DNA of 64,000 bases from Herminiimonas sp. (GTDB taxonomy: Bacteria > Pseudomonadota > Gammaproteobacteria > Burkholderiales > Burkholderiaceae_D): contig JAQGMR010000069.1 in the NCBI GenBank assembly GCA_028292265.1, forward strand, positions 1-64,000, in the 5' to 3' direction. Within the stretch, counting starts at the first letter, position 1. Every line of letters begins with the position of its first letter. The notes under the pieces are model-generated. The model did no database searches and was not told the origin of the DNA. It was given only the letters and a program-made list of their open reading frames with translations. Of this stretch, positions 36,103 through 45,389 are shown in pieces. A program made the position numbers and the translations under genes.

Positions 36103-36975
36103 ATGATTGACTCCTCGCTCTACAACACCCAGGAAATACTGGACCTCCTCGCGCTCGCGCCCACTGGTGAAGACCGTTTTCACGGGCAGAGCCATTTCAT
36201 GGGCAGTCCGAACGTCTTTGGCGGGCAGGTGGTGGGACAGTCGCTGTACGCCGCCACCAGCACGGTCGAGGGCCGACGCCCCCACTCAATGCATGCACTG
36301 TTCCTGTTGCCTGGAAACCACCGCATACCCATCGACTATGAAGTGGAGCGGGTGCGCGACGGCGGCACATTCACTACCCGGCGGGTGGTAGCACTGCAGG
36401 AAGGCCGTCGCATCTTTGTCATGTCGGCGTCATTCCAGGTGCCGGAAGAAGGCTTGTCCCATCAGAAAGCCGCGCCTGAGATGGTCGATCCGGAAACCCT
36501 GGAATCGAGCCTGCCTGCATGGAAGGTGCGCGCGGCATCGGGGCGGCGGCCGTTCCAGCCTGTGCCGGTGGATTTCCGGACCATGGAAGGCGGGGACATT
36601 TTCAGTTCCAGTACGAGGGAGCCGCGCCGACAGGTGTGGACCCGCGCACCGCTTGCCATGAGCGACGACGTCGTGCTGCACGAAACGCTGTTCGCCTACG
36701 TCTCCGACTATGGCCTGTTGTGGACCTCGCTGCAGCCGCACGGCATCCGACTCGGCGACCCCCGACTCCAGATCGCAAGCCTGGACCATGCGATCTGGTT
36801 TCACCGGCCATTCCGCATGGATGAGTGGCTGCTCTTTTCCATGGAAAGCCCAAACGCCTCCGGCGGACGTGGCCTGTGCTTTTGCCATGTCTACAACGCC
36901 CGCGGTGACATGGTCGCCACGCTGGTCCAGGAGGGCCTGATCCGCATCCGCAAACCGGTAACCACCGCGGGTTAA
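36103..36975 (+). CDS. tesB: Acyl-CoA thioesterase II
   Basis: A 290-residue double-hotdog thioesterase. FGGQVVGQSLYAA is the N-terminal hotdog motif, SMHALFLLPGN and FTTRRVVALQEGR are family blocks, and LDHAIWFHRPFRMDEWLL lies in the C-terminal hotdog, with the catalytic aspartate in SLDHAIW. TesB hydrolyses medium- and long-chain acyl-CoA. The length equals that of E. coli TesB (286). It lies 25 bp before the pirin gene on the same strand. Confidence 0.95.
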   Translation: MIDSSLYNTQEILDLLALAPTGEDRFHGQSHFMGSPNVFGGQVVGQSLYAATSTVEGRRPHSMHALFLLPGNHRIPIDYEVERVRDGGTFTTRRVVALQEGRRIFVMSASFQVPEEGLSHQKAAPEMVDPETLESSLPAWKVRAASGRRPFQPVPVDFRTMEGGDIFSSSTREPRRQVWTRAPLAMSDDVVLHETLFAYVSDYGLLWTSLQPHGIRLGDPRLQIASLDHAIWFHRPFRMDEWLLFSMESPNASGGRGLCFCHVYNARGDMVATLVQEGLIRIRKPVTTAG

Positions 36976-37000
36976 CGAAATTTCTCGCAGAGGAATCATC

Positions 37001-37894
37001 ATGACCGCTACCTTCCAATTGCTGCAACCGCACGTCAAGGATCTCGGTGGCTTCACCGTCAAGCGGCTACTGCCAGCCGCCGCTTGCCGCGCGGTGGGAC
37101 CGTTCGTGTTCTTCGACCATATGGGGCCGGCCAACCTTGCGCCTGGCAATGGCCTGGACGTCCGGCCGCACCCGCACATTGGATTGGCGACGGTGACTTA
37201 TCTGTTTGAAGGCGTCATCGACCATCGCGATTCGCTGGGTAGCGTTCAGCCAATCAAGCCCGGCGACGTGAACTGGATGACGGCCGGTCGGGGCATCGTG
37301 CATTCCGAGCGCTCGCCCGCAACCCTGCGGCAAAGCGGCGGGCCGATGCACGGCTTGCAAACCTGGGTGGCACTGCCGCGCGCACATGAAGAAACGGAGC
37401 CATTCTTCATGCACCATCCGGCCGCTTCCATTCCGCAAATCGAGCAGGACGGCGTGCAGCTGCGGGTGATTGCCGGCAGTGCATTCGGTCACACCGCGCC
37501 GGCCCGCACCTTTTCACCGCTGTTTTATGTCGCCGCGGAGTTCGCACCGGATGGCCGACTGCAAATGCCATCGGAGTATGCAGAGAGGGCTGTCTATGCG
37601 TTGCATGGCGATCTGGTGCTGGACGGCGAACCCATCCCCGTTGGCACCATGGCCGTGCTGCAGCAAGGCAGTGCGGGTGAACTGGTTGCCCGTGGCGCGG
37701 CGCGCGCCATGCTGCTGGGCGGCGCGCCGCTCGATGCCGAGCGTATTTTGTGGTGGAATTTTGTCGCCAGTGAGCGCAGCGCAATCGAGGCTGCAAAGGA
37801 ACGCTGGCGCAATCAACAGTTCGGCAGCGTGCCCGGCGAAACTGAGTGGATTCCCTTGCCGGAAGAGCCTAAACCGCCTCAGCCCTTCAGCTAA
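37001..37894 (+). CDS. Pirin family protein
   Basis: A 297-residue bicupin. The N-terminal cupin has FVFFDHMGPANL, then DVRPHPHIGLATVTYLFEG with metal-binding histidines, and GRGIVHSER; the C-terminal pirin domain ends in ERILWWNFVASER. Pirins include quercetinases and redox-responsive regulators; the function of this one is not fixed by sequence. AGAGGAATC precedes the ATG. Confidence 0.93.
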   Translation: MTATFQLLQPHVKDLGGFTVKRLLPAAACRAVGPFVFFDHMGPANLAPGNGLDVRPHPHIGLATVTYLFEGVIDHRDSLGSVQPIKPGDVNWMTAGRGIVHSERSPATLRQSGGPMHGLQTWVALPRAHEETEPFFMHHPAASIPQIEQDGVQLRVIAGSAFGHTAPARTFSPLFYVAAEFAPDGRLQMPSEYAERAVYALHGDLVLDGEPIPVGTMAVLQQGSAGELVARGAARAMLLGGAPLDAERILWWNFVASERSAIEAAKERWRNQQFGSVPGETEWIPLPEEPKPPQPFS

Positions 37895-37973
37895 AGGCCT
37901 GCGGCAGAAGCCCTACAGCAGAAGGCCCGGAAGCCTTCAGCCGCCGCTCATCGCCGCGCAGGCCCGACACGCG

Positions 37974-38831
37974 CTAGGGCGCGCTGGATTTTGTACCGGG
38001 CGACTCCTCCGCTTGGGCGCCAGATTCGGCCGACCAGTTTCCGGCTGTGCGCGCAAAGCTTTGCACCGCTTGCGGCACGAAGGCGCGCTTCGCACTTTCC
38101 CATTCATGGCGCTGCACCCGAATGCAGCCTTGCTCGACCTCGATGTAGTTGAAGGAATTCGATTCGCCACGGCCCCTCGTTGAAGTGGCGGTGCCAGCCT
38201 GCACAACCAGTGCGGCCTGCCGCGTGTCGGGATAGCGGGCGGTGGTGTCGCCGGCATGGCTGACATGAAAGTGCCCGGCCAGCAGCAAATCAACCCGCCA
38301 TGTTGAAAACAGCTTCATCGCCAGCGGCGCGCGGCCAACCAGGTCTTCAGCGTCGTGCCGTGACGGCAGGTCGAGCGGATGATGCGTCACGATGATGCGG
38401 GAGAGGTCTGCGGGGAGCGCGGAGAGACGAGCCTCCAGTCGCTCAAGCTGCGCCATGCTGATGCGTCCGTCCTTGAAGGTCAGTGAGCGCGCCGTATTGA
38501 CGCCGAATACGGCGATCTCATCGTCCACATACTCTGGCTCCACCTCCTCATCGATATGCCGTCGATATTTTTCCAAAGGACGCAGCATGCGGTTGAAGAC
38601 GTTATGCAAGGGAATGTCATGATTTCCCGGCACCACAACCCGTGGCATGGCGAAGCTGTCGAGAAATGCCCGCGCGGCGGCAAACTGGTGATTGCGCGCA
38701 CGCTGTGTCAGGTCGCCGGAAACCACCAGCACGTCCGGGTCGAGGTGGCGGATCGTATCGGCCAGCGGCCCGGGCAAGTCGGCGTCAATGCGGCCAAAAT
38801 GCAGGTCGGAGACATGCACCAGCTTACGCAT
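37974..38831 (-). CDS. Calcineurin-like metallophosphoesterase
   Basis: A 285-residue di-metal phosphoesterase. All motifs are present: SDLHFGRID (N-terminus), VVSGDLTQRAR, VPGNHDIPLHN, VTHHPLD and GHFHVSHAG. The arrangement resembles class III cyclic-nucleotide phosphodiesterases (CpdA group). It overlaps the lipid-kinase gene by eight bases, forming a minus-strand operon with that kinase and a PAP2 phosphatase, so a phospholipid or lipid-pyrophosphate substrate is possible. Confidence 0.92.
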   Translation of the reverse strand: MRKLVHVSDLHFGRIDADLPGPLADTIRHLDPDVLVVSGDLTQRARNHQFAAARAFLDSFAMPRVVVPGNHDIPLHNVFNRMLRPLEKYRRHIDEEVEPEYVDDEIAVFGVNTARSLTFKDGRISMAQLERLEARLSALPADLSRIIVTHHPLDLPSRHDAEDLVGRAPLAMKLFSTWRVDLLLAGHFHVSHAGDTTARYPDTRQAALVVQAGTATSTRGRGESNSFNYIEVEQGCIRVQRHEWESAKRAFVPQAVQSFARTAGNWSAESGAQAEESPGTKSSAP

Positions 38832-39774
38832 TGCCCCCTCGCTTTCCGCTCGCGCCGCCAGGCCCCCTTGCCGGCACCAGTACTCTCAGCGCCCCGGGAC
38901 GGCTGCGATAGCGTAGCGGCGAGTGCATCACACTCACTTCCCCGTCCGTGGCAACCGCGAGGCGCGCGTGCCGCGTCTCGATAGCGATGTCAGGGGTGCT
39001 CAACATGGTGAAATCATGCGCTTGTGCCAACTTGCCGAACAGGGCGCGCAGCGCCAGGGCCACCATTCGCAGTCGCCCGCAGTGCTGTGTCACATAGACG
39101 CCGAGCACCCCTTCATTCATGTGTTCGCGCGTGCCAATGTCAAAGCCCGACATGCGGTAATTGTTGTTGCCGATGAAAACAAAAGGGGTCTTGCGCGTGG
39201 TCTCCGTCTGGTTGACTTTCAAGCGGACGTGCAGGAATGGATAGCGCCGCAATGAAAGCAGCAGCGCCCAGGCGAAGGCGAGCCATTTGCTGCGTCCGTT
39301 GTGGCGCTGTTGGCGTTCCCTGTCGCGGACGATGGCCGGATAGATCCCGATGCTGGAATTGTTGATAAACACCCGTCCATTGACCTCGCCTATATCCACC
39401 CGGACGATCCTTCCAGCCGCGATGTTGCGTACCGCTTCATCGAGTTCGAGCGGAATGCCGAGGTCTTTGGCAAAGTGGTTCAGCGTGCCGAGTGGCAGCA
39501 CGCCGAGCACCGCCGGCGAATCGGCGACTACGGAGGCGACGGCATTGATGGTGCCGTCACCGCCGCCTGCCACGATGGTTCGCGCGCCGCTGGCCAGCGC
39601 CTTGCGCGTCGCTGCTTCAAGTTCGGCGCCGCCTTTGGCCATGATGATGTTTGCCCGCATCCCCGCCCCGGAAAAGTGCTCAGCGAGTCGTTTGCCCAAC
39701 GCTTCGTCATGGCCGCCGCCGGCACCGGCATTGATGATGACCGGGACAACGAGAGCGGGGGATTCAGTTTTCAT
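38824..39774 (-). CDS. Diacylglycerol/lipid kinase family protein
   Basis: A 316-residue DAGK-catalytic-domain protein (YegS/DgkB type). The nucleotide motif is VAGGGDGTINAVAS, followed by VLGVLPLGTLNHFAKDLGIP, both diagnostic. The C-terminal domain has the usual beta-rich pattern (VFIGNNNYRMSG). It would phosphorylate diacylglycerol or another lipid alcohol. It overlaps the PAP2 gene by four bases and the phosphoesterase by eight. Confidence 0.93.
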   Translation of the reverse strand: MKTESPALVVPVIINAGAGGGHDEALGKRLAEHFSGAGMRANIIMAKGGAELEAATRKALASGARTIVAGGGDGTINAVASVVADSPAVLGVLPLGTLNHFAKDLGIPLELDEAVRNIAAGRIVRVDIGEVNGRVFINNSSIGIYPAIVRDRERQQRHNGRSKWLAFAWALLLSLRRYPFLHVRLKVNQTETTRKTPFVFIGNNNYRMSGFDIGTREHMNEGVLGVYVTQHCGRLRMVALALRALFGKLAQAHDFTMLSTPDIAIETRHARLAVATDGEVSVMHSPLRYRSRPGALRVLVPARGPGGASGKRGGNA

Positions 39775-40490
39775 GCCGTGGTTCCGTAATGGGCGCGACC
39801 TACAAAAAATTCAGTGAGCATGAGGCAAACAGCGAGCCAGGTGAATGCCTCGACCGCACCGGCCAGGACATCGCTTGCATAGTGCACCCCGAGCCCAACC
39901 CGGCTGGCGCATACCGCAAGGCACATCACCGTGGCGGCCATTGTACCGATGGCGGTCACCTGTCGCGGCAGGGACGGCAGACGAGCAGACCTGTCGAAAA
40001 GCCAGACCACCAGGAAGCCATAGAAGAGGCAAACATAGGTCGCATGGCCACTCGGGAAACTGAAACTGTGAGGCAGGTAAAGCGGGTCAGCGCCGGTCGG
40101 CCTTGCACGCTGGAACACGAGCTTGAGTGCGCCGTTCAGCAGCATGCCGCCGGGCACGGTGAGCAGCAGGCAACGCCACCACCACCATTCCGCACGGCGG
40201 TAGAGCACTACCCCGAGCAGCGCCGTTAGCGCGAGCGTTCCGGCGGTGCCGTGAATGAGGCTTAGGCTTCGCATCAGCGGCACCCACCCAGCTCCAAGGT
40301 GGCGGGCGGCCCAGGTTGCGCACATTGCATCGATCCGGAACAGCAGGTTTGTCTCGGCGCCTTGCACTGCCACGGCGATCGACCAGAACAACACAAGGCC
40401 AACGAGCGCCGTGACAAATGCAACCCGCCGGGCGCGCGGCGTGGCGAGCGGAGCGGAGGCGGGAGTGGGAGTTGCCGAAGATGGTTGCAT
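39771..40490 (-). CDS. PAP2-type phosphatidic acid phosphatase
   Basis: A 239-residue membrane protein with about six transmembrane segments. The three PAP2 motifs are present: KLVFQRARPTG, SFPSGHATYV and SRVGLGVHYASD. It would dephosphorylate phosphatidic acid, phosphatidylglycerol phosphate or undecaprenyl pyrophosphate in the periplasm. I chose the ATG at 40490; earlier in-frame ATGs (40526, 40601) add polar residues without support. It is the first gene of the phosphatase/lipid-kinase/phosphoesterase operon. Confidence 0.92.
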   Translation of the reverse strand: MQPSSATPTPASAPLATPRARRVAFVTALVGLVLFWSIAVAVQGAETNLLFRIDAMCATWAARHLGAGWVPLMRSLSLIHGTAGTLALTALLGVVLYRRAEWWWWRCLLLTVPGGMLLNGALKLVFQRARPTGADPLYLPHSFSFPSGHATYVCLFYGFLVVWLFDRSARLPSLPRQVTAIGTMAATVMCLAVCASRVGLGVHYASDVLAGAVEAFTWLAVCLMLTEFFVGRAHYGTTA

Positions 40491-40674
40491 GGTGTTGTCG
40501 TCAGATTGTAGACCGCTGAATGACATGAGTTCAGCGCGGGCGCAAAGACGGCCGACTTGGGTTGTGCCGCCTTTGCCACTTTGGGAATTTGCAAGCTGCA
40601 CGGCTTGCCACGCTCTACCGATATGCTACCCTGCGAAATTAAACACCGACCCTTCCAATGAGGCCGAAATCCAG

Positions 40675-42492
40675 ATGCTGAAAGACCAGAATCCAGGCGC
40701 GAATCTTGAACAGGAAATCGAGGCCCGACTCGGCCTGGTTCCCGCCATGTTCCGCTTGCCCGACACAGCATCGGCGCAAACGGAGGGCATGTGGCATTAC
40801 GCCAGAACCAGTTACCTCGACAATCCACTGCCGGCCCTTTTCAAGGAGCGGCTTTGCGTCGTCCTTGCCAAGAAATTCGGTTCGCATTATGGCTTGACGC
40901 GCCATGTGGGTTTCCTTATGGGCTATGGGCGGCCTGCCGCAGACGCTTCTGCACCGCCGCAATCGCCGGCCCAGGTTATGGCCTTGCTGGCCGTGCCGAC
41001 GGTGTCGACAACGGCGTTGTCGGACGCCCTGTCCCTGCTCGAAAGTCACCCGACTGGTCCAGTGCCACAAGCAGGAACCGCGGCGGAACTGGCCATCTTT
41101 CAATGCTGTATGGCCATCATCTCCAGACCCTCGGACGCAGCCCAGCCGGTGGCCGCGTTAAGGAAGGTGCTCGGCAAGGCAAACACGGAATTGGTCATGG
41201 CGCTGTTGCTCTACCTTCAAACGGCAGATAGCTGGTCGAGGATGCATCCGGACGTGGCGCTCGAGCCGGACCTGATTGCCATGCTTGCCTCTCATCCTGA
41301 CGTCGCGGCCCGGATCGACGCCATTGTTGCCGCAAATGAGGCCGAGCGATCTGGCACGAAGTCAAAGTCAGCGGCGGGTCCGAGCGTCAGCCCGCAGGAA
41401 AGCCGGTTTATCGCCAAGCTGAGCCATGACCTGCGCAATCCGGTTGCGGCAATCAGTGCCGTGTCGGACATGTTTCAGATGGTCGGCGTGCACGATGAGC
41501 GCTTGCGCCATGCGTGTGGCATCCTGCAGCGCCAGACCTCGAATTTGACAGAGGCGCTCGACAACATCATTGACGCCTCCAATCTCGCGCTCGGCAAGGT
41601 TACGATCGCGCGACTTCCCGTGCCCATTTCTGAAGTATTGAACGCGGTACTCGAAGAAGTTGCGCCGAAGATCCGGGAGCGCGGGTTGAACGTGGCGATG
41701 CGACCCTCGCCCCAGGGAATCTGCGTGACCGGCGATCGGGCCCGCCTTGTGCAGATGTTCCAGAATATCGTGACGAGCGTTATTCGCCGGGCCGCCGCGC
41801 CGGCCGGCATTGCGATCGCCGCCAGCGTCACAGGTGACAAACTTACAGTGACAGTCTCGGCTGGCAGGGAAGGGCTGATACCGGAGAATGGGCTTACATC
41901 CGCGAGCGATACCGGCAGACCCGACGACGACGCGGGGTTGAGCCTGTCGAGCGCAAGGGTCATCGCCGAACTACATCAGGGCATGGTTCAAGGCATGGCG
42001 CCGCAGGCTGGCATTCCGCACATTTTCAGGGTGATTCTGCCCATCACGCCTTCGTCCGTCCCAAGCGCTGCCGATGCCGACAAGGCGCCGCCGAAACGTG
42101 AGAAGCAGCGCACGAGGGTCCTGGCGATCGAGGACAATCGCGACTTTGCGCAGCTGTTCCGGCACATGCTGGAGATCATGGGCTGTGAACTCGACATCAC
42201 CTCGGATGCGCGCATCGGCCTCTCTATCGCCAGGGACATCCGGCCGCAACTGATCTTTTGCGACCTGGGACTGCCGGGCGACATGGACGGCTTCGATTTT
42301 GCGAGCGCCATCCGAAATGATCCCGATCTGGCCCACATTCCGCTGGTCGCGGTATCAGGGTACACGAGTCCGGAAGACCGCCAGCGTGCCCTTGCCGCAG
42401 GCTTTGACCGGGTTTGCGCGAAGCCCGTCAAATTTGCCGACATCAGCGCGGCGCTCGCCAACTACTCGAATGGAGGGCGCACCGGGCGTTAG
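40675..42492 (+). CDS. CMD-like sensor / histidine kinase-like / receiver protein with degenerate ATPase domain
   Basis: A 605-residue protein. Residues ~1-215 resemble the carboxymuconolactone-decarboxylase-like N-terminal module of some sensor kinases (RLGLVPAMFRLPD, then YLDNPLPALFKERL, then RHVGFLMGYGRPA). The Cys-x4-Cys-x3-His redox site is reduced to FGSHYGLTRH, with no cysteine. The dimerisation helix keeps the phospho-His (KLSHDLRNP, His251). The ATPase domain is degenerate: the N-box reads QNIVTSVI, and the G1 box DxGxG is missing. The receiver is intact (LAIEDNRD, FCDLGLPG, KPV). It heads the operon with yfiR and a second kinase. I infer no autokinase activity. Confidence 0.85.
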   Translation: MLKDQNPGANLEQEIEARLGLVPAMFRLPDTASAQTEGMWHYARTSYLDNPLPALFKERLCVVLAKKFGSHYGLTRHVGFLMGYGRPAADASAPPQSPAQVMALLAVPTVSTTALSDALSLLESHPTGPVPQAGTAAELAIFQCCMAIISRPSDAAQPVAALRKVLGKANTELVMALLLYLQTADSWSRMHPDVALEPDLIAMLASHPDVAARIDAIVAANEAERSGTKSKSAAGPSVSPQESRFIAKLSHDLRNPVAAISAVSDMFQMVGVHDERLRHACGILQRQTSNLTEALDNIIDASNLALGKVTIARLPVPISEVLNAVLEEVAPKIRERGLNVAMRPSPQGICVTGDRARLVQMFQNIVTSVIRRAAAPAGIAIAASVTGDKLTVTVSAGREGLIPENGLTSASDTGRPDDDAGLSLSSARVIAELHQGMVQGMAPQAGIPHIFRVILPITPSSVPSAADADKAPPKREKQRTRVLAIEDNRDFAQLFRHMLEIMGCELDITSDARIGLSIARDIRPQLIFCDLGLPGDMDGFDFASAIRNDPDLAHIPLVAVSGYTSPEDRQRALAAGFDRVCAKPVKFADISAALANYSNGGRTGR

Positions 42493-42521
42493 CGTAAAGA
42501 CGTCGCCCGGTCGGGGAAACC

Positions 42522-43136
42522 TTGACTGAGATTGCGCTTTCCCCCCGCCGCCAGTTCCTGCGTGCTGCGGGGCGCTTGCTGGTCTGCTTTGCCGTTGGCC
42601 TTGCCCTTTGTGTCGGCCCCGCATCCCGGTGGGCCAACGCCGCTGCCATGGAGAGCGATCCCGGCCTGCTGGAACGCTCGGTGAAGGCCGCTTACCTCTA
42701 CAAATTCTTGAGCTATGTAGAGTGGCCGCCCGCGGCTTTGAACCAACCTGGTTCCCCTTTTGTCATCGGGATTGCGGGTGCGGATGCTGTTGCATCCGAA
42801 TTGATGACACTGGCCAACGGTCGCACAGTCGATAACCGTCCCGTCATGGTGAAGCCCCTGAATTTCGGCGAATCGTTCGCCGGGGTGCACATTCTATTTA
42901 TTGGGCAGCAGGAAGCGCCACGCCAGAAGCAGTGGCTGGTACAGGCAGCGCGTCGGCCGGTGCTGACGGTAACCGAAAGCAATGGCGGACTTCAGGACGG
43001 GAGTTGCATCAATTTCCGGCAAGTTGAGGGACGTATCCGCTTCGAAATTTCGCTCGCTGCGGCGGAAGGGAACGCTTTGAAGTTAAGTTCGCGTCTGCTA
43101 TCTGTTGCGCTTGATGTGAAGCAGGCTAATCCATGA
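42522..43136 (+). CDS. YfiR family (DUF4154) periplasmic protein
   Basis: A 204-residue exported protein. The signal sequence includes PRRQFLRAAGRLLVCFAVGLALC; the mature part starts with LERSVKAAYLYKFLSYVEWP, the YfiR/DUF4154 signature, and has FAGVHILFIG and SCINFRQVEGRIRFEI. YfiR in Pseudomonas represses the cyclase YfiN in the periplasm. Here the partner is probably the next gene, a CHASE8-type membrane kinase. The start is TTG at 42522 after GGGGAAACC; the only downstream ATG would remove the signal peptide. Confidence 0.9.
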   Translation: MTEIALSPRRQFLRAAGRLLVCFAVGLALCVGPASRWANAAAMESDPGLLERSVKAAYLYKFLSYVEWPPAALNQPGSPFVIGIAGADAVASELMTLANGRTVDNRPVMVKPLNFGESFAGVHILFIGQQEAPRQKQWLVQAARRPVLTVTESNGGLQDGSCINFRQVEGRIRFEISLAAAEGNALKLSSRLLSVALDVKQANP

Positions 43137-43251
43137 CCTCCCACCATAAAGTGAATGGATTCCAGCGGGCGCCATTAGCGCCTGGCCCGGCTGCGCGCAG
43201 CGCAATGCAGCGCCTTCTGGCGCGTGTCGCCCGGGGCTCGGGAACCCGTCC

Positions 43252-45162
43252 ATGATTCGCTCGATTCGGCGCTCGATTTCGCGCAAATTGATGTTGATGG
43301 TGCTGGCCACGACGTTCATGGCATTGCTGGTGTCGGGGCTGGCAATGCTTGCCTATGACATTCGCAATTTCAGGACGCAGTGGATAGACGACCTCAGTAC
43401 CCAGGCCGATATTCTTGCCCGCACCAGTGCCCCGGCAATCCAGTTCGATGACGCCAAGGCAGCCAATGAAACGCTTGCGCTGCTTAAAACCCGTCCGGCC
43501 ATTCTGGCAGCGGCAATCTACCTCCAGAACGGCAAACTTCATGCACAGTATGTTGCGCCGGACGCAGAGGCGGCGGTGGTGCCGCCAGTACCGCAGCAGC
43601 CCGGGTACCACGTGGGGACCGACCGTATAACGATGTTCCATGCCATTCGGGAAAACGGGGACTTGCTCGGCACCGTTTATCTGCAGGCCAGTTACCCGTT
43701 GATGGACCGCCTCAAGAGCTACCTGATGATCCTCGGCGCGGTCATGCTGGCAAGTCTCGGCGTGGCCGCGCTGACCTCCCTTTGGTTGCAGGCATCCTTC
43801 ACCAGGCCAATTCTTGCCATTACCAATGTTGCACGCGATGTCATCGAGCATCGCGATTTTTCGCTGCGCGCAACCAGGGACACCGAGGATGAAATCGGCG
43901 TACTGGTCGAAGCTTTCAATGCGATGCTGAGTGAAGTCGGCCGACGGGCCCGCGCGCTGGAAGAATCCAACCGCATCCTCGAACATGAGATGAAGGAGCG
44001 CAGCGCTGCGGAACAGGCACTTATCGTGGCGGACCGGCGCAAGGACGAGTTCCTGGCCACGCTCGCGCATGAGCTGCGCAACCCGCTGGCACCGATGATG
44101 AACAGCCTCACCTTGATGCGGTACGCCGGCCCCACCGGCGATGCCGCTACGCAAACAGCGCGCGAAATCATCGAGCGTCAGTTGCGCCAGATGGTGCGCC
44201 TGGTCGACGATCTGCTGGACGTTTCCCGCATCACAACCGGCAAGCTGGTGGTACGAAAAGAAAAAGTCCTGCTGCAGGAGGTCGTCAACAATGCGATCGA
44301 AACTGTCATGCCGCTCATTGAGAGCCGCGGCCATCATCTCACGCTGGACCTGCCGGAAGAAGCCATGAGCCTGGAGGCCGACCCGGCGCGTATCGCGCAG
44401 GTCTTTTCCAATCTGTTGAACAACGCCGCGAAGTACACCGAGCCCGGTGGCGAGATCCATTTCAGCGTGCGCCGCGAGGGTCTGGAAATGGTGGCCGTCA
44501 TTTCGGATAACGGCATTGGTATCGCCGCTGACATGCTGCCGCAGATTTTCACGATGTTTGTGCAGGCTGACTATTCTCTGGAGCGCAGCACCGCCGGACT
44601 CGGCGTTGGCTTGACGCTCGCCCGACGACTCGTGGAGTTGCATGGCGGCAGTCTGGTCGCGACCAGCGAGGGCAAGAATCGTGGAAGCACCTTCACAATG
44701 CGCCTGCCTGTCCTTGAACCGTCGACCGCTGTGCTGGTTGAGCCTGCGGTTGAGGAAGCGTCGGCGCGATCGCAATTCTGCATATTGCTGGCTGACGACA
44801 ATGTAGATTTTGTATCGAGTATGGCGATCTTGCTCGGGGCGCTCGGACATGAAGTCCATGTCGCCCACAATGGCGCCGACGCGCTGGAACTTGCGATATC
44901 CAAGTCGCCCGCATTCTGTTTCCTCGACATCGGCCTGCCGCACCTGAACGGCTATGAGCTGGCGCGCAGGTTGCGAGGCCATCCGGGGACACAGCAAGCG
45001 GTGCTGATTGCCATCACTGGCTGGGGCCAGGAGAAGGATAAACAACTGGCGCACGAAGCCGGCTTCGATCGTCACTTCGTCAAGCCGGTAGACACCCACG
45101 CGCTCATCAACCTTCTTGCCGAAGACTGGCGGCAGAGGCAGCGCAACGGCGTTACTCCCTGA
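43252..45162 (+). CDS. Hybrid sensor histidine kinase with CHASE8-like sensor, HAMP and receiver
   Basis: A 636-residue membrane protein. TM1 lies at ~14-34, a CHASE8-like periplasmic domain at ~35-150 (ADILARTSAPAIQFDD), and TM2 at ~160-180. HAMP follows, then HisKA (DEFLATLAHELRNPLAP), HATPase with intact NLLNNAAKYT, DNGIGI and GLGVGLTLARRL, and a C-terminal receiver (LADDNVDF, FLDIGLPHLNG, KPV). All catalytic motifs look intact. CHASE8 domains are the sensors regulated by YfiR, encoded just upstream, so a YfiR-kinase pair is likely. It is 115 bp from yfiR. The protein carries its own receiver. Confidence 0.93.
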   Translation: MIRSIRRSISRKLMLMVLATTFMALLVSGLAMLAYDIRNFRTQWIDDLSTQADILARTSAPAIQFDDAKAANETLALLKTRPAILAAAIYLQNGKLHAQYVAPDAEAAVVPPVPQQPGYHVGTDRITMFHAIRENGDLLGTVYLQASYPLMDRLKSYLMILGAVMLASLGVAALTSLWLQASFTRPILAITNVARDVIEHRDFSLRATRDTEDEIGVLVEAFNAMLSEVGRRARALEESNRILEHEMKERSAAEQALIVADRRKDEFLATLAHELRNPLAPMMNSLTLMRYAGPTGDAATQTAREIIERQLRQMVRLVDDLLDVSRITTGKLVVRKEKVLLQEVVNNAIETVMPLIESRGHHLTLDLPEEAMSLEADPARIAQVFSNLLNNAAKYTEPGGEIHFSVRREGLEMVAVISDNGIGIAADMLPQIFTMFVQADYSLERSTAGLGVGLTLARRLVELHGGSLVATSEGKNRGSTFTMRLPVLEPSTAVLVEPAVEEASARSQFCILLADDNVDFVSSMAILLGALGHEVHVAHNGADALELAISKSPAFCFLDIGLPHLNGYELARRLRGHPGTQQAVLIAITGWGQEKDKQLAHEAGFDRHFVKPVDTHALINLLAEDWRQRQRNGVTP

Positions 45163-45389
45163 GTCGGTCGCTTCTGGCTTGCCGGTTGAAAGCGCATGCC
45201 AGGCCAACGCTGCGTAAATGTTCGCCGGTCCAAGCGGCAAGTGCGTGGAAATATCGCCTCTCAAATAGCAGTTTTTTCTGGCATCAATGACTGTGGCGGT
45301 GCGCCAGTTGTCGTTGCGCGGGTGCGCGTTTTGCTTTGAAACGCAGGGATGGCCGCGACTTCACCGGCCGCAATTGACAAGGAGACGCC

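Noticed and set aside
43126..45264. 712-codon open frame on the minus strand across the hybrid kinase gene
   Set aside because: It mirrors the plus-strand kinase, which has all catalytic motifs in order. High GC at third positions often opens the antisense frame; the antisense protein has no recognisable domain.
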